Made by a program: the position numbers and the translations under genes. From the NCBI GenBank assembly GCA_033065855.1, contig JAVXUO010002114.1, positions 1 through 64,000 on the forward strand: 64,000 bases of DNA, given 5' to 3'. Shown here piece after piece: positions 55,801 to 64,000 of this stretch. Source of the stretch: Escallonia rubra (taxonomy: Eukaryota > Streptophyta > Magnoliopsida > Escalloniales > Escalloniaceae). Every line of letters starts with the position of its first letter. Position 1 is the stretch's first letter. Under the pieces are notes generated by a model that worked only from the letters and a program-made list of their open reading frames with translations, was not told the DNA's origin and ran no database searches.

Positions 55801-58800
55801 TAGAGAGTGGACATGTATGGAGAAGATTATGCTCGCAGAAAACTATCCAGGAAATGTTTATGTAAATCGTACCAGATCTAAACGTGCCGCAGTGACCAAT
55901 ACACTAGATGAAGCAGGGTTATGGTGCGATCATGCGATGCAAAACCATGCCCATGACACAAGCTACTGCAGCACAACAAGTCCTTCCTAAACATGGGTTG
56001 CATGTTCTTACGAGGGTGTTGTTGTCCAAGCCAAAGGGTCTTAATTTCTATGTGGCATGAGGAGCCAATATTTTAAAGGATCCCTGGGGATATGCATGCT
56101 CGTGAGAAGAGCTGTTTTATGCTTGATGAAGATAATTGATTCGAGTTTTAGGAGGAAGGCTTCGGGAGTTTTGATAGGTATCCCTCGTACTGTGTACTGT
56201 AGGTGAATCGTAGACTGATTTCCCCCCCACCCCCCACCAAATTGTGTTGATGTAGCCCCCTCGCTAGGATCGTGGCTAATCTTTATTTTTGCTTTTATAT
56301 AGGAAATTTGTACATCTTAAAGAGGCATCTAAGTTTTGGTATGTATAGATTTTTCATATTGACAGGAAACAATAATAATGGCACGCTTGCCACACAACAT
56401 GAACCATGCCCTTTTGGACATCTAAAGGTTATTAGCACCCAGCTTAGGGGTGAGCAACAAACCGATAAAACCAATCCGAACCGTTCAAACCGTTGGAACC
56501 GAACCGATCGAATCCGAACCGTTGATGAGCTTGAATGGTTTGGTTTGAGATTTTCAAACCGAGGCCGGTTTGGTTCAGTTCACGGTTTAGGATTTCCAAA
56601 CCGGCACTAAACCGAACTGAACCGAGGGTTACATTATTATAAAAAATATATATATACCTTACCCTAATTAGCTAATAACCAGGATAGAATAAAACATGCT
56701 CACTCTAAATTAGTCTTCTCTTTTAATTCTACCCTTTCAAAGCCATTACTCACTATATATTGCATCATTTACACTATGGCTCCTGTAATGTAAACATGGA
56801 GCCAATAGGCTAGTTATATCCAGTATTACAGTAGAGTCAAGAATGATAAAATACAAGCCATGCCTACTTAAAGAAAAATCAAGTAATAAAAACTTTAGAG
56901 AAGTGCAGATTTGTTAGATATTAAGACTTAAGAAATTATCTGTATTTTTTTACTACCATTGTGATGCATACCCTCTTGGTCTAGTTTCCTGCTCAACTGT
57001 TAAGAAGTAAGTTCTGAAATTGGTGTTATGTTAATCCAGTAGTAATCATGTTGAAAGCCCAAACAATGTAGGAAAGAGAGCAAGTATTCCCATAAACCAT
57101 GAGCACCCAAAAAATATGGTAGCCGAAAAAAGTTATAAATTAATCTTAAGAAAAGTTGTTATTGGTTATTGTTTTCTTTATTGAAAACATAATAATGTTT
57201 AAACTATGCTCAAACCGATCCGAACCATTCAATTTGAACCTTTCAAACCGAACCGTTCAAACCGAGGTGTCTTGGTTCGGTTTGGTTTAAGAATTTGTGA
57301 ACCGAGGTTCATTGGTTCGGTTTGCGGTTTGACCCTCAAACCGAACCGTGCTCACCCCTAAGTCCCAGCTCCACGTTTCTTTTTTCTTTTTCTTTTTCTT
57401 TTTTTTTTTTTTTGGCGGCTTTTGTAGAAAAACTAACAACCAATGACTTGCAGAGTCATTTCTTTGTGTAGAGTGTAGCATGCGTGCAATTCTCCTAACA
57501 TTCGGCCACACCTTATCATGACAAGCTTCTGGGTAATCAAGCAAAACCTAGAGACAAGTAATGGCCCTCTTATGTGTAGAGCTTCATTATTCTTTGTGCA
57601 ATGAGCTGAAACATTGTTCAACAAGAATCCCTCTTAAATCATCGTGTCTTCTTTCGCCCATGGCTTGGTATTAAACTATGAGGTGACAAAACAGGATAAT
57701 CGCTCAAGTGAATTGGCAGCTTATTCAATATATTTGCTTGACTGCCACATAAGAAACTACCAGGAACCAAAAGCCTGTCATAAACCGCTATAGCACATAC
57801 CTTCAAGACCTCCCTCTCAGATTTATACATGGGATCTCTAGGTGCGTCAATGGGTGGCTCCGTAACATTGTAACACCCATAATCACTCTTGGCGCATCGA
57901 ATGTACTGTAATCAAGAAATCCAAGAAATCATTAAATACATTAACAAGCATACTTTTTACATCAACATAGCATCAACCAAAACCCTTGTAGAGTACCATT
58001 TGATGAATCAGTGACATATAATAGCACTGCTTATTGAAAACACAAGTTGATAATTTTGTACCTTCTGAGGCATTGGTGCCAGAACCCTAGGAATTGCATA
58101 TATATCAGTATCGGGAGGAGTAACATACATCTGCACACCACCAAAAAAACCCATAATTCATCAGCATTCATCCACAAAGCCTTCCAACATTTCAAAATGC
58201 AAAGGTCCAATGAGTATTCGACTGCATCTGAGAAATCAATGAAAACGATAAGCATTTCCAAAGTTAAGAGTCCATTTGACTTTATAGGAAATGTCTAAGT
58301 TAATAAATTTGAGTAGTCAATCATTTCATTAGATTAAACTCGAATAGCAGGTAAAACAGCATTTGACCAGTCAAACGAGACCAGTAACATTTGTAGCAGA
58401 GTAGGGCTAGTCTTTCCAAAATTTTGTTACCAACTATGCATTTAAAACGGTGAATCTTACTGTTTCAGAATCCTTGCGAACATTTAAAAGTACAATAATT
58501 TTGGAAAGACTAATGTTACTCCGTGTAGCAACAACAGCCGTTTCAAACTCAATTCTAGGAATTCGGTAAAAAGTCAAACCTCTCTGAAGTCGTACACGTC
58601 CGAGTCGGGGTCGGGAGGTTTTCGAATAAAGAAGTCGCAATCGAGCAAGCTGATCTTGTGGAACTCGTCCTCGTTAATCCGGTAGTCGACGATCATCTCC
58701 GAGTCCCAGCCCCGGGTCGACACGAAGCTCTTGCTGTGGACCATGGCGATGTCGTCGCCCGCCCCGGCGGCGGCAAGAGGGTCGTACTCGACGTCGTAGT

Positions 58801-59041
58801 CTCTCTTGTTGTCCACCTCCTCCGCCTCTTCCTCGTCCATGTCGTAGTCGTCCGGGCCCCCGCCGTCCGCGTCCCCGTCGTCGGCCCGCAGCCTGAAGTC
58901 GGGCCTGCGAGAGTGAGTGGACTTGAGGAACGGGAGACTGGCCCGGGTAGGGCGGAAGTAGGGTGAGGGTGACGTGGACAGGGTGGGGAGTTTTGGCGGG
59001 AGGAGGGGCGGTGGTGGGAGGAGGAAGAGGGTGGCGTTCAT
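52834..59041 (-). CDS. PTAC6: PAP8/pTAC6: plastid-encoded RNA polymerase-associated protein
   Basis: Six exons on the minus strand: 58580-59041, 58062-58130, 57801-57905, 55000-55119, 53036-53125 and 52834-52950. Every intron is GT-AG, every join is phase 0, and the product is 320 aa, the usual length for this family. The first about 45 residues are rich in Pro, Leu, Ser and Arg and poor in acids, as in a chloroplast transit peptide. Then come an acidic stretch (DYDMDEEEAEEVDNK) and conserved blocks: SKSFVSTRGWDSEM, DCDFFIRKPPDPDSDVYDF, YVTPPDTDIYAIPRVLAP, DYGCYNVTEPPIDAPRDP, EEIYVIDSKTKSITRAK and a KLRDFSVSNWF end. PAP8/pTAC6 is a subunit of the plastid RNA polymerase complex needed for plastid gene expression and greening; dual plastid/nuclear location is reported in Arabidopsis. 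It is the only intact host gene in the window. Confidence 0.95.
53126..54999 (-). other. Intron 4 of PAP8 with possible old transposon remnants
   Basis: About 1.9 kb between exons 4 and 5. A stretch at 54366-54920 opens with CAGGGGCGGACACCAGG and later contains GGTGGGCCAAAACTCC and GGCAGGGGCTTGCG, phrases seen in decayed hAT-like elements. The ends and a TSD could not be fixed. The rest shows nothing recognisable. Confidence 0.4.
55120..57800 (-). other. Intron 3 of PAP8
   Basis: A 2.7-kb intron, the longest of the gene, enlarged by the hAT-like element at 56445-57362. Splice sites at both ends are normal. No other feature is recognised. Confidence 0.85.
56445..57362. mobile_element. hAT-like element (TAGGGGTGAGCA ends) in PAP8 intron 3
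   Basis: Ends read TAGGGGTGAGCAACAAACCG and (inverted) CGTGCTCACCCCTAAG. Both subterminal regions are arrays of AACCGAACCG/CGGTTTGGTT motifs in opposite orientation. The flanks ACCCAGCT (56437-56444) and TCCCAGCT (57363-57370) match at 7 of 8 bases, as for an 8-bp hAT duplication. Length is 918 bp with no coding capacity. Confidence 0.8.
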
Positions 59042-59191
59042 AGTGTGTTCAGAGAGAAAAAATGGAAAAGTTTGGAATTGGTGGGAAGAAGCGGATTAGA
59101 TTGTCTACACGATAGTGCATTATTTTTCCCTCCCTCTTGCACGCCTATTCTTTTTTACTTTTTTTTAAAAAAGCTTGAACAAGATGATTAA
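59042..59191 (-). promoter_or_regulatory. Upstream region of PAP8
   Basis: Only 150 bases separate the PAP8 start codon from the Tourist-like MITE. The 5' UTR and core promoter must lie here or extend into the MITE. No clear TATA box was identified. Confidence 0.5.
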
Positions 59192-59872
59192 GAGGGTGTT
59201 TGGGGTTGATTTTGGGATGGTCAAACCTGATTTAATCTAGATTAAATCAGGTGTGTGAGTGTTTGGCAAACGAGATTATGAGATTTAATCTGGCTAAAAA
59301 AGCTAAAAACTGATTAAATCCATAATCCTGGAAAGTGAGGATTATGAAATAATCACTTTTTCTTTTTTTTTTTTGCCCTTTTAATTTACCATCATATCCC
59401 CATGTTTTTCACAAAAAAAACATTTCATACCCTTTTAACTAATTATTGGGTGTGACTTTTAAGATAGACTTTATTTATAATTTGGGAAAGTTATCATACT
59501 ATAAGTACTAATGCGAGATTGTTGGTATTTTTAATTCAGAATAAGAAGTAACAACTTTTGTAGATGGTTGAAAATAGATTCTTCAATAATTTTTTTCGTA
59601 TATTGTAGTTATTTTCAATTGAAAGGTTAATATTACTTCACTAAATGGATATTAGAAACTTTATTTATGTACTGTCCTTTATGGTCATTTTGTTATATCA
59701 AAACTGATTTAATCACTTTCTATCCAAACACTTTTTGTAACTTTAAACTAGTTCACAGCTAATTTTGCCAAACAGCAAACTGATTCTGCTTAAAGTAGAT
59801 TAAATCTGATTTTGAAAACTGATTCAGATTTAAGCTGAAATCTGCTTTTCATAATCAATCCCAAACGGCCTC
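59192..59872. mobile_element. Tourist-like MITE (PIF/Harbinger) upstream of PAP8
   Basis: Ends read GAGGGTGTTTGGGGTTGATT and (inverted) AATCAATCCCAAACGGCCTC. TAA lies at 59189-59191 and 59873-59875, the 3-bp target of PIF/Harbinger elements. Subterminal segments also pair (GATTTAATC and AGATTAAAT). It is non-coding. A paralogous stretch at 60130-60245 shows the same flanks without the element. Confidence 0.85.
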
Positions 59873-59875
59873 TAA

Positions 59876-60660
59876 ATTGTGTTATGCATGAATCTTGGTT
59901 ATTTACATTATTTTTTAACGAGTTGCGGTGTATTCGCGATGCGTGTGTGACTCATCCATTGTAAAATATCTGAGATAACGTTGTATAATTAATATTAATA
60001 TCAAGGCTAACATAAAAAAAGACAGTATTGCACAAAAAAAAAATGGTGCAACAAATTGAGTGTGGTCTAACGGATAGCATTTGTGGCATAATAACTTCAA
60101 CCTAAATGCCAATCGTATTCATTGAGAGACCACCTTTGTTCTTTTATTTTTATTTTTTTGTAAAAACCTTGAACAACATGATTAAAATTGTGTTATGCAT
60201 AAGTCTTGGATATCTATATTATTATTTAATTAACGAAAATCATTTTTAGCCAAATTCTTTTTCGCACTTTCAATTATACCTTTCGATATCACTATATCCC
60301 TCTCCTTAACAGCCTATAACTCCTTTTTTCCTGATTTTCACTCACCATTAGCTGTTATTTTTCTCTTTCGCTCCCTCTTTAGTTCATCCATTAATTTACA
60401 ATATTGTCTAGTGTGGTTTGCTATTTTCAACATATATTCACCAAGCAAAATTATAATTCATATTTGCATAGGGCATTGCCCGTGCCCCAAGCGCTAGTTT
60501 AACTTATGTGTCATCGTCTTAGAGCCTCGCTTAATATAGTACATAGAAGAACTAAAGGGCAGGTGCTAGTTTAACTTATGAGTCAATGTCTTGGAGCCTT
60601 GCTTAATACAGTCCATAGGAGAACTAAAAATACATGATGATGGATAAAAAGTGGCTAGGC
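59876..60660. other. Intergenic stretch with MITE-free paralogue and short duplication
   Basis: From 60130 to 60245 the text AACCTTGAACAACATGATTA, then AATTGTGTTATGCATAAGTC, matches the sequence on either side of the Tourist element (59175-59191 and 59873-59900) without the element. At 60493-60636 a 72-base unit beginning GCTAGTTTAACTTATG occurs twice in tandem. No gene is seen. Confidence 0.75.
60493..60636. repeat. 72-bp tandem duplication
   Basis: Two adjacent copies (60493-60564 and 60565-60636), each with GCTAGTTTAACTTATG and CTTAATA-AGT-CATAG-AGAACTAAA, differing at several positions. Confidence 0.9.
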
Positions 60661-60664
60661 AGCC

Positions 60665-60900
60665 TTGTTTGGCGAGGATGTCAGCACGGTGTTGGTCTCG
60701 TGGTACATGTGCTCGGTCTTGGTTTCTCCAATTTGACCATCAACTCCCTACAGTAAGATAGTAAGGAACTATAGCTACGAGAGTTTGTTCCATTGGACTT
60801 GATGAGATTCACGATGGTAACCACGTCAAGGCAAATGACGAGCTCTTTGATGTTTAGATGGACTACTATTCCAAGGCCATCGCGCATCCCTGAAGTTCAA
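60665..60900 (-). pseudogene. RNase H-like (RVT_3) fragment
   Basis: On the minus strand MRDGLGIVVHLNIKELVICL, then RSYSSLLSYCRELMVKLEKP, then in another frame HVPRDQHRADILAKQGC. This is the C-terminal half of the RNase H-like domain found in LINE-derived and related plant proteins (EALAI-DGL to H-RE-N--AD-LAK). A frameshift near the end and loss of the N-terminal half mark it as a fragment. Confidence 0.75.
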
Positions 60901-61635
60901 CCAGATGTTAAGGGAGTTATGATGTCAATATTTTTGGTGTACCCCATACATATTGGTGATTCCTTGTGAAAACACCGATCCCAGCAAGCCGGGATTCGCT
61001 TTGGCAGCCGCACCTGAGTTAAGCACGAACTAACCTTAAGGGGGTCGTTACCATTTAGTCTATAGTGTTGTCTAGATAAAGGCGGTGCATTTGGCCTTAG
61101 CGCTTTGTATCACAAAGCCTTGAAAGTAATAGTTTTAACAAGCTGAGTAGGTGAAGAGGACAGATCGTGAAATATCTAGAATTTCTACTGAACCAAACGG
61201 GATGGAACATAGGATGGCCCGAGGTACATTTATAGCCACGTATACATATCGCTGGATGTCATCATCATAATCGGCGTTGTCATTATGCAAGTTCTACATA
61301 GGTATATATGGTTGGCTACATAAACCCTTTTCTTACATTTCCCTTATCAAATCACGGTTCTCTGATAAATTTCTAGCTACCCTATTTTTTCTTACACATT
61401 TTCACTACATTATCCTCAATTTACTTCTACTTATTTTTACCCCCTTAACTTGGCACAAGTCATTGCTTCTTCCAGTGGGCATCTAAAGGCCTATATTGGA
61501 AATGAGTAAACTATATATCAAGCGATGTTCCCTCATCTTTTCCTCGGTTCGTGCCCAAACTTTGCTTATCCTAATTTCTTACTATACACCTGTGGCCACA
61601 AATTTGTCTAACCTGTGCATCTCAGTTATACATGT
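60871..61635. repeat. Direct duplication, copy 1
   Basis: From CCAAGGCCATCGCGCATCCC to CAGTTATACATGT this matches 62489-63293 with many substitutions and small indels. No coding function is evident. It shows the site without the LTR that interrupts copy 2. Confidence 0.88.
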
Positions 61636-62488
61636 CATTTGCATATAGTAACGTTTTGAACTTGTTCATTTTTTTATATTTTTTTACTGATATTACTAGT
61701 GTTTCTTAACTATAAATGGAGACTTCTCTTAATGCTAATGTAGAAAACTTGGTCCAACCCAAAAGAATGCTCAAGAGAAAGAGTTCACCAAGTACAATAA
61801 CCCAACTCAATCTCCATGGATAGTCGATGTGGAACTTTAACAACCACCCTCACTTAAAGTATGGATTTTAGATGGTCATTGTAAATACTCCATTTTTGTA
61901 AGCTTTATCTATCTTTTAGTATAGTCTCACCCGGTCTGGTTCGATCCAGTTTAGTCAAGTTCAGTCCACTCAATTTATTCATGTTGACCTTAACCCACGT
62001 CAGAATCTATGAATTTGGTTTAACTTAGATTGGGTTTTGCGCCAGTAAAAACTTAATCCACCTACATTTATATGACAAGTTGACTTCTTCTTTTAGAATA
62101 AGGGTTTTACAGTAAATTCATGAGGGAAGTTGTATTGACCGGTACACATTATACTAGTCGGTACAACTTAGTGGTTAAAAAACATCCCGGCCAATAGAAA
62201 GGTATTAGTCTTTTAGTTTTCTCTGGTGGTGGCTAAGGTTACGTATTAATATTTTTGTGCAGCTTTTCTATAGCCCAAGACGTATGAAACTTCATATTAA
62301 ACAGGCCCCATGCTCCACCTAATTATAATTGTAGATATTCTATTTTTTAAATCATTAATAAATGAAACAAATATTGGGATTCATTATCAATTGCAGTTTA
62401 TTATTAAGCATAGGCCTAGTAATAGAACATAATTAGTTTAATTTGGTCCAGTCCAATCCAGTTGTCTTGTCCGGTCCCATTGTCTAGT
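61636..62488. other. Unassigned stretch between the duplication copies
   Basis: Nothing coding is seen. Phrases such as GTTCGATCCAGTTTAGTCAAG (61940) and TTTGGTCCAGTCCAATCCAG (62440) recur and may be LTR fragments. Confidence 0.4.
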
Positions 62489-63293
62489 CCAAGGCCATCG
62501 CACATTCCCTATAGTTCAGTTAGCTATTAAGGGAGTTGTGATGTCAATCTTCTTGGTGTACCCCTACATAAGGTACCATTGGTGATTCCTTATGAGAACA
62601 CCAACCCCTGTAAGCCAAGATTCGCTTTGGCACCCGCACCCGAGTTAAGCATGAACTGACCTCAACAACCTTATATGGGCCGCTCCCATTTAGTCTATAG
62701 TGTTGTCTGAACAAGGGCAGTGCATTTGGCCTTAGGGCCTTGTATCCCAAAGCCTTGAAAGTAATAGTTTTAGCAAGCTGAGCAGGTGAGGAGGAAAAAT
62801 TCTTAAATATCTAGAATTTCTAGTGAGCCAAACGGGAACATAAGATGGCCCAAGGTACATTTATAACCACGTGTACATATCGCTGGATGTCATCGTCATA
62901 ATCGTCGTCGTCATCATGCACGTCGTCGTCATCATGCAAGTTCTACATAGGTATATATGGTTAGCTACATAAACCCTTTTCTTCAATTTCCCCTATCAAA
63001 TCATGGGTTCTCTGATAAATTTCTAACTACCCTGTTTTTTCTTACACCTTTTCACTACATTATCCTTGATTTACTGCTACTTCTTTTTACACCGTTAACT
63101 TGGCACAAGTCATTGCTTCTTCCACTAGGCATCTAAAGGCCTATATATTGGAAATGAGTAAACTATATCTCAAGCGATGTTCCCTCATCTTTTCTCAGTT
63201 GGTGCCCAAACTTTGCTTATCATAATTTCTTACAGTACACCTTCTAGTGTGACCACAAATTTGCCTAAGCATATACATCCCAGTTATACATGT
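62489..63293. repeat. Direct duplication, copy 2
   Basis: Matches 60871-61635. It carries an extra GTCGTCGTCATCATGCA triplet-like expansion near 62900-62935. The match stops exactly at CAGTTATACATGT, where the LTR begins. Confidence 0.88.
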
Positions 63294-64000
63294 TGTTCCC
63301 AACCTATTCTGGTCGTACCTAAGGGCCCAATAGGGGTCTCATTTCACGCGAACATGTCGACATTGTCAACGGTCATTTTTTCAACGCATCGAACCGGTCA
63401 AAGTGTGCACGCCCAAGTCACGTGCATTCTTTGCTTCGCACGCCTCACGCGCGACTTAGTCACCAATTATTTTACGTCAACGTGACTCACGCTAGCGCGA
63501 TCGTCACGTCGAGACCACCCGAACACCTTTTCACCAAAAAGGCCAACCGACGACGCAACCGGAGCAACGGGGTCAAGGGGCAAAGGCCTTGGCCGACCCC
63601 ATGGGGTTGGCCTCGGCCTCCCATGGGGGGTTGGCCTTGGCCTTCCTCCCCCGGTTCTTCACTTTTCGCGCAAAGTCCTTTTCGCACTTTTTTCGCTTCG
63701 TACATTTCGTACGTGACTTTGGCACCTTGTTCATCATGTGGATACGATTCTTGGTAGCACGTTCGTCGCAACGCAACTTCCGAATTCGTCATTGCTCATC
63801 AAAACACTTACGGACGGCGCGCCCGAAGTTTGCCAAAAGGATAAGTAGCCTTGGGCTCCAAAAATGGGAGTTGGCCATTTGGCGTTGGCCAGCCCCAGGG
63901 GGTCAACCTCGGCCTTCCCCATGCCTAGGGGGTCTCGGCCTCCAGGAGGGGTTGGCCTCGGCCATATTTCCCTGGTGGTTCACCCATTTCCCACATACCA
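63294..64000 (+). mobile_element. Third LTR of the solo-LTR family, truncated by the window end
   Basis: Begins TGTTCCCAACCTATTCTGG and follows the same order as the other two copies read on the minus strand, including CGGTCATTTTTTCAACGC and the GGCCTTGGCCGACCCC array. The start is confirmed by the uninterrupted paralogue at 61635. Whether it is a solo LTR or part of a full element cannot be seen. Confidence 0.85.

Noticed and set aside
58658-58966. Plus-strand 102-codon open frame
   Set aside because: Antisense shadow of the GC-rich first exon of PAP8.
62544-62750. 68-codon open frame in duplication copy 2
   Set aside because: The equivalent stretch of copy 1 is not open in that frame, and no domain is recognisable.

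Overview
The window is plant nuclear DNA, most likely from a eudicot with a repeat-rich genome. Introns are GT-AG. There are plant-type CACTA, hAT, Tourist, Ty1/copia and Ty3/gypsy elements, plus one complete nuclear gene for a plastid protein. No bacterial or organellar gene order is visible. I recognise only one convincing host gene. The rest is layered transposable elements, and most of their boundaries could be fixed from target-site duplications (TSDs).

Layout. (1) 339-10922: a complete CACTA (En/Spm) element, CACTA-1, flanked by ATT. On the minus strand it carries an apparently intact five-exon transposase gene (TNP2 type, about 1127 aa) and a five-exon Transposase_24/TnpA-like gene (about 404 aa), with satellite-like repeats between them and the 5' end. 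(2) 11335-28807: remnant of an LTR retrotransposon with a Met-tRNA primer site and a polypurine tract but no coding region. Its 3' LTR is split at ACCTC by (3) a Tat-like Ty3/gypsy element at 12962-26337 (minus strand). The reverse transcriptase of that element is split at CTTCAGTC by (4) a hAT element at 16177-20745, which is itself split at GAA by (5) a second CACTA element, CACTA-2, at 16592-20344. CACTA-2 lacks a transposase and instead carries a two-exon reading frame for a B3-domain protein. This is a four-level nest.

(6) 28808-49552: a second, decayed Tat-like gypsy element on the plus strand, with an antisense reading frame after pol. It is interrupted by a solo LTR (29471-31329, TSD CATTT), a Ty1/copia element (32329-37186, TSD AACCG) and a second hAT copy of the same family as (4) (39358-40950, TSD GTTCCGAC). 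(7) 49553-51889: a second solo LTR of the same family as the first. A third copy starts at 63294 and runs off the window.

(8) 52834-59041 (minus): the host gene PAP8/PTAC6, a component of the plastid-encoded RNA polymerase complex. It has six exons, all in phase, and encodes 320 aa. Its third intron holds a hAT-like element, and a Tourist-like MITE lies 150 bp upstream of its start codon. (9) 59.9-64 kb: intergenic DNA with a paralogous empty site for the MITE, an RNase H fragment and an 0.8-kb direct duplication, one copy of which is cut by the third LTR.

The most notable system is the CACTA pair. One element looks autonomous. The other belongs to the same family, has matching termini in the opposite orientation, and has exchanged the transposase genes for a captured B3 transcription-factor frame placed behind a similar 5' leader.
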